A stretch of 64,000 nt of DNA from Salinibacterium sp. UTAS2018 (GCF_004118935.1 NZ_CP035375.1:2046001-2110000); one strand, 5' to 3'; positions 44,504 through 53,751 are shown, counted from the first letter of the stretch. Program-made: numbers and translations. The notes: generated by a model from the letters alone, not told the origin.

Positions 44504-45256
44504 ATGGCAAGCAAAGCACTCGATGGTTTGCGCGTGCTCGTTCCACGCGGAGGCAATTGGGGCGACAGCGTCGCAGCGTTGTTGAGAGACCACTCAGCAA
44601 TTCCCGTTATCGCACCCCTGATCAATTTCGCACCCTCGGAGAACGTTCCCGCGCTCGCTAACGCGTTCCATGAACTCAACGATGGGCAGTTCGATTGGAT
44701 CGCCGTCACGAGCGCTACGACGGTGGATGTGCTCACTGTCAGCGGCGTGAAGATCCCTGAAAGCACCAAGATTGCTGCTGTCGGCGAGACAACCGCTAGT
44801 GCGCTCACTCTGGCAGGGCACCGCGTCGATTTTGTTCCTGAATTTGATAACTCTGGCCGCGGTCTGGTCAAGGAGTGGCCGGATGCGACTGCTGGGCTGC
44901 GCGTGCTTGCGCCGCAGTCCAATTTGGCTGACACCACACTTTTCGAAGGCCTCGGGGCTCTCGGGCACGAGGTCGTCAGCGTCTCGGCCTACAGCACGGT
45001 CGGAATCCCAGTCGCGGACAAGGTGCGCGAGGACGTCGCATCCGGTCGCATCTCGGCGATTCTGGTCAGCTCAGGGTCTGTCGCGCGTCAGGTCGCCGAA
45101 CAGTTGGCACCGCTGCCCGAAACCACGATTGTGGCCTGCATCGGGCCGCGTACGGCTTTTGATGCTCGGGATGCCGGGCTCACGGTTCACGTCATCGCCG
45201 AAGATCGCTCCAGCCAATCACTGGTCGACACCCTTGCGGAGTACCTAGACCGCTAG
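44504..45256 (+). CDS. hemD: Uroporphyrinogen III synthase
   Basis: A 250-residue protein with the two-domain HemD layout: GLRVLVPRGG at the start, ITVTSATTVDVL-like loop near residue 67 (FDWIAVTSATTVDVL), AAVGETTASAL near 88, AILVSSGSVARQVAEQL near 187 and ACIGPRTAFDARDAGL near 210. It cyclises hydroxymethylbilane to uroporphyrinogen III, the step between HemC and HemE. Sequence is weakly conserved in this family, but the motif order and the haem locus support it. It sits apart from the main hem run. Confidence 0.88.
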   Translation: MASKALDGLRVLVPRGGNWGDSVAALLRDHSAIPVIAPLINFAPSENVPALANAFHELNDGQFDWIAVTSATTVDVLTVSGVKIPESTKIAAVGETTASALTLAGHRVDFVPEFDNSGRGLVKEWPDATAGLRVLAPQSNLADTTLFEGLGALGHEVVSVSAYSTVGIPVADKVREDVASGRISAILVSSGSVARQVAEQLAPLPETTIVACIGPRTAFDARDAGLTVHVIAEDRSSQSLVDTLAEYLDR

Positions 45257-45265
45257 CGCGTGGTG

Positions 45266-45685
45266 CTATCCGACGTTGAGCGCCAGCACGAGGAAGATGA
45301 TTCCGAGTAGCGGCGGTACGCCCTGGATAATGGCGGGACGAGCCATCTGTCGGGGCTGCGAAGTAATCAAGACCACCGCTGCAAGAAGCATGCTGAGCGC
45401 CGCGAACATTGCGAGAGCGATTCCTGCCGGCCACATGCTGACGGTGCCCATGAGGACGAGGCCGGTTCCGGCGCCGAGCGCGAGGAACACGTTGTAGAAG
45501 CCCTGGTTGTAAGCCCACGGTTTCACGGCATCCACGTCTTGGGGGCGCACGCCAAAGACCTGCTGTACGCGAGGCGTGTGGAACAGCACGCTCTCCATGA
45601 AGAAGATCATGAGATGTACGAGAGCGGCGAGAAAGACAAAAGCTGATCCAAGAATGGCGAAGGCACTGTTCATGTTCAAAAGCAT
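45266..45685 (-). CDS. DUF1304 family membrane protein
   Basis: A 139-residue protein with four hydrophobic segments. The first, with AALVHLMIFFMESVLF, and the following TPRVQQVFGV and AYNQGFYNVFLALGA match DUF1304, a family of small four-helix membrane proteins of unknown function. Convergent with hemD, nine bases apart. Start at 45685 or at the in-frame ATG 12 bases later. Confidence 0.82.
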   Translation of the reverse strand: MLLNMNSAFAILGSAFVFLAALVHLMIFFMESVLFHTPRVQQVFGVRPQDVDAVKPWAYNQGFYNVFLALGAGTGLVLMGTVSMWPAGIALAMFAALSMLLAAVVLITSQPRQMARPAIIQGVPPLLGIIFLVLALNVG

Positions 45686-45726
45686 GACACAGCCGGGTGC
45701 CGAGGCCGGGATGTTGGTGGTGCGGT

Positions 45727-46716
45727 TTAGCCGTGCACGTCAACAACCGTGCGACCTCGGATGCGGCCGGCCATGATGTCCGCGCCAGCAGCGATCGTGT
45801 TGCTGAGGCCGATGGTCGAGGTCGTGGATTCGAGACTCGCGAGGTCGAGATCGCGCTCGAGGCGGCTCCACGCTTCGAGGCGCAGCTCGCGCGGGGTGAA
45901 GACCGAGTTGATGCCCACGAGGCTCACGCCGCGCAGAATGAACGGCATCACGCTCGTGTGCAGCTCGCTGGACTGCGCGTTGCCACAGGCGGTCACGGTG
46001 CCGCCGTATTCTGTCGCGGCGATGGCCGAGGCGAGCGTGGTGCCACCGACGGCGTCGATCGCACCACCCCAGCGCTGTTTCATGAGGGCTTTCGGCTCGG
46101 CGCTCAGCTCGGCGCGGTCAATGATCGTGCTGGCGCCGAGTGAGCGAAGGTAGTCGTGTTCGCTTTCGCGACCAGTGGATGCCGTGACGCTGTACCCGAG
46201 CTTGCTCAGGAGCGCGATTGCCACGGAACCGACTCCGCCGGCCGCCCCGGTCACGAGCACCTCGCCGGAGACTCCGCCGCGCTCGATCGCGAGCACCGAG
46301 AGCATCGCGGTGAATCCGGCGGTGCCGATCGCGGCGGCCTGATGGTTGCTGATGCCGGCGGGCACGGGAACGACCCAATCACCGGGAACGCGGGCGCGCT
46401 CGGCGAAACCACCATGGTGGGTTTCACTGAGGCCGCAACCGGTCACTAAGACACGCTGACCAGCTATAAAGCGTTCGTCAGTCGACTCAGCGACGACGCC
46501 GACAAGGTCGATGCCCGCGATGAGGTACGGCGCGCGAACGATGCCCGGTTTGCCCGTGAGCGCGATGCCGTCTTTGTAGTTAAGGCTAGAGAACTCGACA
46601 TCGATCGTGACGTCTCCCGGCATCAGGATGGTGTCATCCAGTTGCTCAGAAAGCGCGACGTGTGCCGGAGCTTTCGGGTCGGACTCGTTCTTGGTTACTT
46701 CGATTCCACGCCACAT
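45727..46716 (-). CDS. MDR-superfamily oxidoreductase, acrylyl-CoA reductase (AcuI/YhdH) type
   Basis: A 329-residue zinc-free medium-chain reductase. SSLNYKDGIALTGKPGIVR near residue 43 and the Rossmann motif VTGAAGGVGSVAIALLSKLGY near 150-170 are characteristic, as is GTAGFTAMLSV. NADPH-dependent reduction of acrylyl-CoA to propionyl-CoA is the known activity of the group, which handles acrylate from DMSP and other sources. The exact substrate is not proven. Confidence 0.85.
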   Translation of the reverse strand: MWRGIEVTKNESDPKAPAHVALSEQLDDTILMPGDVTIDVEFSSLNYKDGIALTGKPGIVRAPYLIAGIDLVGVVAESTDERFIAGQRVLVTGCGLSETHHGGFAERARVPGDWVVPVPAGISNHQAAAIGTAGFTAMLSVLAIERGGVSGEVLVTGAAGGVGSVAIALLSKLGYSVTASTGRESEHDYLRSLGASTIIDRAELSAEPKALMKQRWGGAIDAVGGTTLASAIAATEYGGTVTACGNAQSSELHTSVMPFILRGVSLVGINSVFTPRELRLEAWSRLERDLDLASLESTTSTIGLSNTIAAGADIMAGRIRGRTVVDVHG

Positions 46717-46815
46717 ACCGCCAGCCTAGAACCGCAGGCTGAGTTTCGCCTCAGCCACGACAAAGCGCGAGCAACGCAGGCCACGGCCCGCGATGCTCGC
46801 GCTTCGAAAGTGCGT

Positions 46816-47841
46816 TTAGCCGAAGAGGATGGCCGCTTCGTCGTAGCGTGACTGCGGCACCGTGTTGAGCTTGCCGAGCGCATCTTCGAATGCCACGTTG
46901 GTGATCTCGGTGCCCTGCAGGGAGACCATGCGGCCCCAGCGACCGTGGATGACGGCGTCGACGGCAGCGAGGCCGTAACGGGTGGCGAGAACGCGGTCGT
47001 AGGCGCTGGGAGTTCCACCGCGCTGAATGTGACCCAGAGTGGTCGAGCGAGTCTCGAGGCCGGTGAGGGCTTCGATCTCGGGCGCGAGCTGGTCGCCAAT
47101 GCCGCCGAGGCGGGGGCGACCGAACGCGTCGAGTCCACGTTCGGAGTGAGCGTCATCCATCGTGTCGAGGGTGAAGCCTTCGGCCACCACAACGAGCGGA
47201 GCGCGGCCGCGGTCGCGAGCAGAATTTACCCACTCCACGATCTGCGCCATCGATGTCTTCTGTTCGGGGATGAGGATCGCGTGCGCGCCGGCAGCCATGC
47301 CCGAGTGAAGGGCGATCCAGCCGACGTGGCGGCCCATGACCTCGGCAACCATGCAGCGGCCGTGCGAGTCACCGGTGGTGCGCAGGCGGTCCATGGCGTC
47401 GGTGGCGATCTGCGTGGCAGTGTCGAAGCCGAACGTGTAGTCGGTGGCCGACAGGTCGTTGTCCACCGTCTTAGGAACGCCCACGATCTTGATTCCGGCA
47501 TCCGTCAACCGCTTGGCAGCAGCGAGGGTGCCTTCGCCACCGATGGCGATGAGGGAGTCAACGCCGAGGCGCTCCATGTTTTCGCGAACAGTGTCCGCGC
47601 CGTTGGTGCCCTCGAAGGGGTTCGTGCGTGAGGTGCCCAGAATGGTGCCACCCTGCTTGGAGATGCCCTGGATGTCTTTGCGCTCGAGGGGCATGGCGTC
47701 GCCTTCAACAACTCCACGCCAGCCGTCGCGGAAGCCGACGAACTCTTTGTTGTACACCTGCGTGCCCTTGAGCACGATGCCGCGAATAACCGCGTTCAGC
47801 CCGGGGCAGTCGCCACCGCTGGTCAGGATTCCGATCTTCAT
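46816..47841 (-). CDS. pfkA: 6-phosphofructokinase
   Basis: A 341-residue glycolytic kinase from the ATG at 47841; upstream in-frame starts would add a poorly conserved tail. The nucleotide loop GGDCPGLN is at residues 9-16. The key positions read GGEGT and PKTVDND: a Gly at the site that is Asp in pyrophosphate enzymes, with Lys in the second motif. This combination is found in ATP-dependent actinobacterial (group III) phosphofructokinases, so ATP is the likely donor. Catalytic Asp in TVDND. Confidence 0.93.
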   Translation of the reverse strand: MKIGILTSGGDCPGLNAVIRGIVLKGTQVYNKEFVGFRDGWRGVVEGDAMPLERKDIQGISKQGGTILGTSRTNPFEGTNGADTVRENMERLGVDSLIAIGGEGTLAAAKRLTDAGIKIVGVPKTVDNDLSATDYTFGFDTATQIATDAMDRLRTTGDSHGRCMVAEVMGRHVGWIALHSGMAAGAHAILIPEQKTSMAQIVEWVNSARDRGRAPLVVVAEGFTLDTMDDAHSERGLDAFGRPRLGGIGDQLAPEIEALTGLETRSTTLGHIQRGGTPSAYDRVLATRYGLAAVDAVIHGRWGRMVSLQGTEITNVAFEDALGKLNTVPQSRYDEAAILFG

Positions 47842-47908
47842 GCAACCATCATCGCGCATACTTTTCGGCCGGAAAGCCATGAAAGCCAGAAATTGTTAAC
47901 TTCGGGTG

Positions 47909-48796
47909 TTATTTAACACCGGTGAAGCTGGCGATCGGATGCTCGGCGCACGCCGTGGTGGCTGCATGCTCATCGCACACCACGAACTGTTCGCGGCAGG
48001 CCTTGTTGTGGCAGTTCTCGATGCGCTTGGTGGCGGTGCCGCACTGGTAGCACTCGCCGATTGCTTTCGTGTCGGCCGTGAAGTCGATGGCCATGCGCTT
48101 GTCGAACACGTACAGCGAACCATTCCAGAGGCCCGAGTCACCGTACTTCTCGCCGTAGCGAACGATGCCGCCGTCGAGCTGGTAGACCTCGCCGAACCCA
48201 CGGCTGCGCATGAGGGAGGAGAGCACCTCACAGCGGATGCCGCCCGTGCAGTAGGTGACAACGGGGGTGTTCTTGAGGTGGTCGTACTTGCCGCTGTCGA
48301 GTTCGGCGACGAAATCACGAGTGGTGTCGACATCCGGAACTATCGCATCGGTGAACTTACCGATTGCGGCCTCGATGGGGTTGCGACCGTCAAAGAAGGT
48401 CACGTCCTTGCGGGCCACGAGCTCGTGGAGTTCTTCGGGGCTGAGCTTCGTGCCGCCGCCGACCACCCCGTTTTCGTCGACCTGCAGCTCGCCGGGAGCG
48501 CCGAAGCTGACGATCTCGTCGCGCACCTTCACGCTGAGCTTCGGGAAGTCGTTGCCCTGGCCCTCGCTCCACTTGAAATCGATGTTCTTGAACGCCGGGT
48601 ACTCGCGCGTCTTGCGCACGTAGCGCTTGATGTCTTTCAGTTCGCCGCCGACGGTGCCATTCATGCCGTCTTTGGAGAGGATGATGCGACCGCCGAGCCC
48701 GAGAAACTCGCAGAGGTCGCGCTGCCACAACCGCACAGCCTCCGGATCGGCCAGCGGCGTGAACACGTAGAAGAGAAGAATCTTGGGAACAGCCAC
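47909..48796 (-). CDS. trhO: tRNA uridine 5-oxyacetate hydroxylase TrhO (rhodanese-like)
   Basis: A 295-residue protein. An N-terminal ferredoxin-like domain ([10 protein letters not shown]...) is followed by a rhodanese domain with the catalytic loop YCTGGIRCE near residue 180. C-terminal Cys-rich motifs ([16 protein letters not shown] and [11 protein letters not shown]) probably bind zinc. The family hydroxylates wobble uridine of tRNA using oxygen and prephenate-independent chemistry. GTG start. A GGTGTTA-TT-TAACACC palindrome overlaps the stop codon (47905-47920) and may end transcription. Confidence 0.9.
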   Translation of the reverse strand: MAVPKILLFYVFTPLADPEAVRLWQRDLCEFLGLGGRIILSKDGMNGTVGGELKDIKRYVRKTREYPAFKNIDFKWSEGQGNDFPKLSVKVRDEIVSFGAPGELQVDENGVVGGGTKLSPEELHELVARKDVTFFDGRNPIEAAIGKFTDAIVPDVDTTRDFVAELDSGKYDHLKNTPVVTYCTGGIRCEVLSSLMRSRGFGEVYQLDGGIVRYGEKYGDSGLWNGSLYVFDKRMAIDFTADTKAIGECYQCGTATKRIENCHNKACREQFVVCDEHAATTACAEHPIASFTGVK

Positions 48797-48865
48797 ACGG
48801 CAAGTTTACGGCTGTTGGCTGGGGGCAGCGGCTTCGGCGGCGGCAAAGAGAAGCATGAGCGCAGT

Positions 48866-49234
48866 TTAGCCAGCGGCGGTGGTCTGGCCTTCGGAGAGTT
48901 CGCGTTCGGCGAGCATCGTGGCGTACTGCTTGGCTGTGAAGGAGTTGTCGTAGAGCTCGCGCACAAAGAACGCCCAGAACGACATCCCGGCTTCGGGAAA
49001 GCGATTAGTCCAACCCCAGGCGGCGTAGAGCGCGGCGGAGAGCCAGAAGATTGCCAAGAAAATGAAAGGGGCGGCCCAGTTAGTGCGGTCGAAACTGATG
49101 CTGAAGACCGCTGCGGCCGCAGAGACAAGCAGGCTGCCCACGAGGGCTGGCCGACTGGAGCGCGGCTTGCGGGCATCCACGTTGAGCATCCCGGCATAAG
49201 CGCCGAGGAGGAGCATGGTGGTGAAGGTGATCAT
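48866..49234 (-). CDS. Small membrane protein with FPEAG motif (copy 2)
   Basis: A 122-residue protein with three hydrophobic segments and a hydrophilic C-terminus. The motif NRFPEAGMSFWAFFVRELYD is shared in outline with the upstream gene's product (FPEAGFTYWQLAVRQF), so the two are diverged paralogues. It overlaps that gene by four bases (ATGA). No family recognised. Likely a heteromeric membrane pair. Confidence 0.68.
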   Translation of the reverse strand: MITFTTMLLLGAYAGMLNVDARKPRSSRPALVGSLLVSAAAAVFSISFDRTNWAAPFIFLAIFWLSAALYAAWGWTNRFPEAGMSFWAFFVRELYDNSFTAKQYATMLAERELSEGQTTAAG

Positions 49235-49584
49235 CGCGCGGGGTGGGCGTTGTCATCGCCGAGAAGCATTGAATACTCCCTGCGGAGAGCGCGCGGGTGG
49301 GTGAACTGACGCACTGCAAGCTGCCAATAGGTGAAACCTGCCTCGGGAAAGACCTTCGACCAGAGCCACGGGGTGTAGGCAACTTGTGTGACGATCAAGC
49401 CCCCAAGGAACCCATAGCTGAGGGATGGGCCGCCATTGGTCGCTGCAACGAGCAGCATTGTCGCGACCATCCCCAGCGTGAGTGCGACAAGAGTGGGCAG
49501 CGCTCTGTAGAGGGGAGTGCGCGCATCACACCAGAGAACTCCGGTGCCTATTCCGATGATCACCGCCACAGCCATCCATATCAT
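49231..49584 (-). CDS. Small membrane protein with FPEAG motif (copy 1)
   Basis: A 117-residue protein with three hydrophobic segments, a CDARTPLYRALP loop after the first, and SKVFPEAGFTYWQLAVRQF before a basic, charged tail (HPRALRREYSML). The same features in the same order occur in the overlapping downstream gene, including the DAR-x-P loop (DARKPRSSRPAL). Function unknown. Confidence 0.68.
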   Translation of the reverse strand: MIWMAVAVIIGIGTGVLWCDARTPLYRALPTLVALTLGMVATMLLVAATNGGPSLSYGFLGGLIVTQVAYTPWLWSKVFPEAGFTYWQLAVRQFTHPRALRREYSMLLGDDNAHPAR

Positions 49585-49626
49585 GAGACAAACTCTACGT
49601 CAGGGGTGGCGCGTAATCTAGGGCGC

Positions 49627-50562
49627 ATGACTGACGCGCTCGCCGCCGCCGAGCCTCTGCGCCTGCGTTTCGCGCCCGGGCGGCCCGTCGATGTGCGCGC
49701 AACGCTGCGGCCGCTGAAGCGTGGTGCCGGCGATCCGACCATGCAGGTGGATGCCGCGGGCACCTGGCGCACGATGCTCACCCCGGCTGGTCCCGCAACT
49801 TTGCGTCTCGTGCAGCACCAGTCGCACGTGGAGTGCACTGCGTGGGGCGCCGGAGCCGAGTGGGCGATCGACAGCGTTCCCGAGTTGCTGGGGGAGGGCG
49901 ACGACTGGAGCGACTTCGATGTATCGGCGCTTCCGTTCGCGGCTGAGGCCCAGCGGCAGAATCCAGGGCTAAGGCTCACTCGCACCAAGCTTGTGTTCGA
50001 GGCGCTCGTGATGGCGATTCTGGAGCAGAAGGTCACGGGCATCGAGGCGAAGCGCGGGTGGCGCATCCTCGTCACCAAGTTTGGGTCGCCAGCGCCCGGG
50101 CCCGCTCCGGCCGGGATGCGGGTCGTGCCGTCGCCGCAGGAGTGGGCGCGTATTCCGTCGTGGGAGTGGCACCGCGCGGGAGTCGGGCCCCAGCGCTCGG
50201 CGACCGTGATGCGCGCGACGCAAGTGGCGGCATCCCTCGAACGCACGGCCGATTGGGGGCGTGGCGGGCCACGCATCGAAGCCGCGCTGCGATCAGTCGT
50301 GGGCGTTGGCGTGTGGACGGCCGCCGAAACCATGCAGCGCTCCCACGCCGATCCCGATAGCCCTAGCGTTGGCGACTACCACCTTGCCGCGGTCGTCGGC
50401 TGGGCCCTCATTGGTGAACCCGTCGACGATGAGCGGATGCTCGAACTGCTCGAGCCCTGGCGCGGCCACCGTCAGCGGGTTGTGCGACTCATCACGGCAT
50501 CCGGCTTTCGAAAGCCAGCGTTCGGGCCGCGCATGACTATTCAGGATCACCGCGGGCACTAA
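49627..50562 (+). CDS. DNA-3-methyladenine glycosylase II-like (AlkA family)
   Basis: A 311-residue HhH-GPD protein from the ATG at 49627. An N-terminal beta domain is followed by the ILEQKVTGIEAKRGWRILV helix, the helix-hairpin-helix near residue 222 (LRSVVGVGVWTAA) and catalytic Asp250 (SVGDYHLAAVVG). It excises alkylated bases from DNA. A longer upstream frame is a shadow of the divergent membrane-protein genes. Confidence 0.87.
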   Translation: MTDALAAAEPLRLRFAPGRPVDVRATLRPLKRGAGDPTMQVDAAGTWRTMLTPAGPATLRLVQHQSHVECTAWGAGAEWAIDSVPELLGEGDDWSDFDVSALPFAAEAQRQNPGLRLTRTKLVFEALVMAILEQKVTGIEAKRGWRILVTKFGSPAPGPAPAGMRVVPSPQEWARIPSWEWHRAGVGPQRSATVMRATQVAASLERTADWGRGGPRIEAALRSVVGVGVWTAAETMQRSHADPDSPSVGDYHLAAVVGWALIGEPVDDERMLELLEPWRGHRQRVVRLITASGFRKPAFGPRMTIQDHRGH

Positions 50563-51086
50563 CCGCGAATCGGTAGTTCAATTCCGGTGATCGGCGCCGT
50601 GAGGCCGAATCGTGAATGGGGAGAGAACCCCGCCGGTGTGGCGATCATAATCTCGGCGCCATCGATAGTGATGGTGTTGCCGCGGTCGTCGCAGCCCAGT
50701 AGCGTCGCGACCTCAGCGGAGGTAAGGGTCACGCCGTACCGGCCGTCGGCCCAGCGAACAAACTGCTCCGCGACGCCGTCGGGCAGTGTGATGCCGCCGG
50801 GGATGCGGACCTCGGGTTTGTAGAGGTAAATGCGCCAGATAATGCCGGAGACCAAGGCAACAAGAAACCCCAGCCCTGCAAGGATCAGCACAGCTGACCC
50901 TAGGATTCTCCAGTCTGCGAGTTCCCGTGCCAGGAATGCTCCGCCTGCGAAGGTCACCCATCCACAGATCATGATGACTAGCGAGCGTTTGAGCGCTGGG
51001 GGCGGGGCGAAGCGCGACTCGTCAACGACGACATCGAAGACCTTCCAAGAAAGGTAGCCATCGCTATCCACGGGCAGCTTCTTCAT
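50559..51086 (-). CDS. Uncharacterised two-helix membrane protein
   Basis: A 175-residue protein from the ATG at 51086, with a GAG ribosome site ten bases upstream; longer in-frame starts are possible. Two adjacent hydrophobic segments (about residues 37-80) form a hairpin, followed by a soluble C-terminal domain of about 90 residues (PGGITLPDGVAEQFVRWADGRYG). Family not recognised. Convergent with the AlkA-like gene with a four-base overlap. Confidence 0.6.
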   Translation of the reverse strand: MKKLPVDSDGYLSWKVFDVVVDESRFAPPPALKRSLVIMICGWVTFAGGAFLARELADWRILGSAVLILAGLGFLVALVSGIIWRIYLYKPEVRIPGGITLPDGVAEQFVRWADGRYGVTLTSAEVATLLGCDDRGNTITIDGAEIMIATPAGFSPHSRFGLTAPITGIELPIRG

Positions 51087-51476
51087 GTGGTTGATCTCTT
51101 TTTTCGAGGGGGCGGCGTCGCGGCGGGGTGAGGCCATAGCGGTTCGATGCCCAATCGATGGAACTGTGAGCAAAGTCTTCTGGCGGATCTGTCGACGAGA
51201 ATTCTATGCTGAGCCAGTTGCCAAAGCGCGTGCGCCCTTGTGGGGCCAAGAGGGCAAAGATGTGCCTCGTGAGATAGCCATCGGCGTCAACCAGAAAATT
51301 GCTGGTGTGAAGACTCTGTCACGTTGCGGAGTATCCATTCGCCCACGATCATGATTCGTGTTGCGAGCCGTTCGTGGTGCGCAAGCCCGGTGGTATTCTG
51401 CTGCACAGCAGTCCACGCCCGCAGGCGGCACCGATTGCATCAGTCACGTCGGCCGCAAGCCGGGATTCGGGAGCGC
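51087..51476. other. Divergent intergenic region
   Basis: About 390 bases between two divergent membrane-protein genes. Short open frames run through it on both strands but show no domain, ribosome site or coding pattern, and the plus-strand frame that continues into the acetyltransferase gene is hydrophilic and Arg/Cys-rich. It should contain both promoters; I could not pick confident hexamers. Confidence 0.4.
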
Positions 51477-52685
51477 ATGGCCAACGAGCGCGAGTCGGCA
51501 AACACCGCTCCAGCGGCGGCGGCACCAGCGGCAGCGGCTTCAGCGGCGTCGGCACCAGTGACGAAGGGGCGCATCGACGCTCTCGACTGGGCGCGGGGCT
51601 GGATGCTCGTCGCGAGCTTGGGCGTCAATAGCGCCATCATCTCGATCCCGCTGCTTGGCCACGCGTCGTGGGCAAGTGTCATGCCCATCGACCTGATCTT
51701 TCCGCTCTTCGTCACGCTTGCCGGCTGCGGAATGGCGTTTGCCTTCCACCGTCGAGTCGAGCCGTGGGGAGTCGTGCGGCGCGCACTCGTGCTGCTCGCG
51801 CTGGGCCTCGCTTACAACGCGGTCGTCGATGCCACCACGTCGTTGACAGAACTGCGATTCACGGGAGTGCTGCAGCTCTACGCCGTAGTCATCATCGTGA
51901 TGGCACTGCTTCATCTCGTGACGCGCAGCTGGCGCGGCTGGGCGCTGCTCACCATCCTGCTGGCGGTCGCCCACACGGCACTGCTCTCGATCTTCGCGCG
52001 CGCCTGCGTCGCCACCCTGCTGACGCCCGAGTGCAACCCCTCGGGCCCGCTCGACTCACTCCTCTTCGGGGCATCCCATATCTATACGAACGGTGTTGCC
52101 GGGCATGACCCGGAGGGCATTGTCGCGATCTTCGGTGCCCTCGTGTCGACGGCAGCCGGCGCGACTCTCGGCCACCTCATCCTGCATTTCCGCAGGAGCG
52201 AAGCCTCGAGCTCGACGCGCCTTCCGATCACCACTGTGCCGATCGTTCTCGCGATTGCCGCGCTGGTGGGTTTTGCACTCGTGCTGTGGCTCGGCTCCGA
52301 CCTGCTGGCCGGTGGCCCGGTGCCCCCGATGAAGCGACTCTGGACGGCACCCTTCGCCCTCAGTATTGCGGCGCTCGCCGCGGTGCTGCTCTGGCTCGGC
52401 CAAATCGCCCTGCCCTCCAGCGGATTCCGCACTGAGAGACAGAGCAGATTCTGGATGCCGTGGGTCGCCCTCGGACGCAACAGCCTGTTGGCCTACTTTG
52501 GCTCTCACCTGCTGATGGCGCTGCTGCGCCGGCCATTGCCAGGAGGCGTGTCAATCGCTGACCACTTTGCTCAGCTGTTCCCCTCGGCGATGCTCGCGCA
52601 AGTGGTGTGGACAACACTGTGGCTCGCGGCGTGGGTGCTGCTCGCGATCGTGCTGCACCGTCGTGGCTGGTATGTGAAGCCATGA
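51477..52685 (+). CDS. NagX/HGSNAT-like (DUF1624) membrane acetyltransferase
   Basis: A 402-residue protein from the ATG at 51477. After an Ala-rich lead come RIDALDWARGWMLVASLGVN, the PIDLIFPLFVTLAGCGMAFAF segment and GVLQLYAV, the signature sequence of the heparan-alpha-glucosaminide acetyltransferase/DUF1624-YeiB type. About ten hydrophobic segments. Likely transfers an acetyl group across the membrane to a sugar amine, but substrate is unknown. The stop overlaps the start of a PIG-L deacetylase gene. Confidence 0.75.
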   Translation: MANERESANTAPAAAAPAAAASAASAPVTKGRIDALDWARGWMLVASLGVNSAIISIPLLGHASWASVMPIDLIFPLFVTLAGCGMAFAFHRRVEPWGVVRRALVLLALGLAYNAVVDATTSLTELRFTGVLQLYAVVIIVMALLHLVTRSWRGWALLTILLAVAHTALLSIFARACVATLLTPECNPSGPLDSLLFGASHIYTNGVAGHDPEGIVAIFGALVSTAAGATLGHLILHFRRSEASSSTRLPITTVPIVLAIAALVGFALVLWLGSDLLAGGPVPPMKRLWTAPFALSIAALAAVLLWLGQIALPSSGFRTERQSRFWMPWVALGRNSLLAYFGSHLLMALLRRPLPGGVSIADHFAQLFPSAMLAQVVWTTLWLAAWVLLAIVLHRRGWYVKP

Positions 52686-53677
52686 GGGGCCAGCGCGTAG
52701 CGAAGTGGGTGGTGGCCGTCGCCTCCATAGTGGCGGTGACCGTGGGGTTGGGCGCGATTGCGCAGGCCCGCAACACGGTCGAGCCGAGCGCCGTGATCTA
52801 TGTTGGCCCGCATCCGGATGACGAGTTTCAGTACTGGTCTCTGTTCGAGGATCGAGCGGATGTGTATAGCGTCGTTGTGTTGCTGACCCGCGGCGAGCAA
52901 ACCGGTTTCTGTTCCCCCGAAGGGCTCGAAGCGGGCTGGCAGCCCGAGTTGGAGCCGGCGCCTGAGCCGCTGCCCGAGGCGCAGTACAGCGAGGCGTGTG
53001 CTGAGGCGCGAGTGAACTCGTTTGTGAACTACTTCGTCGACATGGCTGACTCGGATGCGACCGTGCCCGGTCGGTTTGCGCCGGTCGAAACCTCGGCACC
53101 GGTGCCCGATCCCGACGGTGTCGTCTGCCGCATCGACGAAACCGACGAGTGCCTCGTGTCGACCACCGTGGATGTGTATCGCGATCTCGACGACCGCGGA
53201 GCCCTGCTGGTCTTCGATCTCGGCGATGGCGACCTCAGCGAAGCCGAAGTGGCCTGGGCGCTGGACTCAACGATCGACACTTTTGTGCCACAGCTGGTGA
53301 GCGACGATGTTCGCATCGCCGGAATCGTCGGCTCGTACTCCACCCCTGAGGGCGGCTACGAGGGATGCTTCGCGTACCCGCATCCCGACCACATCGCGAT
53401 CGACGACACCCTGTGGGCCACCGACTTCGGTGCCGGCTTCCAAGCCGCCGCCACCTGCGCCACCGACCCGCGTCGCCAACTGTTCGACCGAGTATCGGAT
53501 GCCGCCACCGACGCCGCCTTCGCGACCGAACCCATCGAGGGCTCAACCGACGAGAAGCGCACCGGAGCCCACACCGCAAACTTCGGTTGGCTGCATGGCA
53601 CCTACTACCCGGTCGCCCGCCACGGCGAGAGCGAACTGTTCCACCAGGATCAGCAGTTCTGGGTGCGGTATTGGTGA
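52682..53677 (+). CDS. PIG-L family deacetylase, membrane-anchored or secreted
   Basis: A 331-residue protein. An N-terminal hydrophobic segment (about residues 9-28) is followed by the zinc motif GPHPDDE (His44, Asp46, Asp47) and the second His motif near residue 235 (PHPDHIAID). This is the LmbE/PIG-L N-acetylglucosamine deacetylase fold with an acidic insert near 85-105. The segment suggests it acts outside the membrane, unlike cytosolic MshB. Its ATG lies in the acetyltransferase stop. Confidence 0.8.
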   Translation: MRGQRVAKWVVAVASIVAVTVGLGAIAQARNTVEPSAVIYVGPHPDDEFQYWSLFEDRADVYSVVVLLTRGEQTGFCSPEGLEAGWQPELEPAPEPLPEAQYSEACAEARVNSFVNYFVDMADSDATVPGRFAPVETSAPVPDPDGVVCRIDETDECLVSTTVDVYRDLDDRGALLVFDLGDGDLSEAEVAWALDSTIDTFVPQLVSDDVRIAGIVGSYSTPEGGYEGCFAYPHPDHIAIDDTLWATDFGAGFQAAATCATDPRRQLFDRVSDAATDAAFATEPIEGSTDEKRTGAHTANFGWLHGTYYPVARHGESELFHQDQQFWVRYW

Positions 53678-53751
53678 GGTTGCGGAGCGATGTTTTTGTT
53701 GATCGCCCGCAGTCTCCCTGACCGGTGTCGCCGGCACGTTGTGCTCCCTGA

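Noticed and set aside
47850..47920. Rho-independent terminators downstream of trhO and in the pfkA leader
   Set aside because: Short palindromes are visible (GGTGTTA/TAACACC and CTTTTCGGCC/GGCCGGAAAG) but none is followed by a T-run, so they are not listed as terminators.
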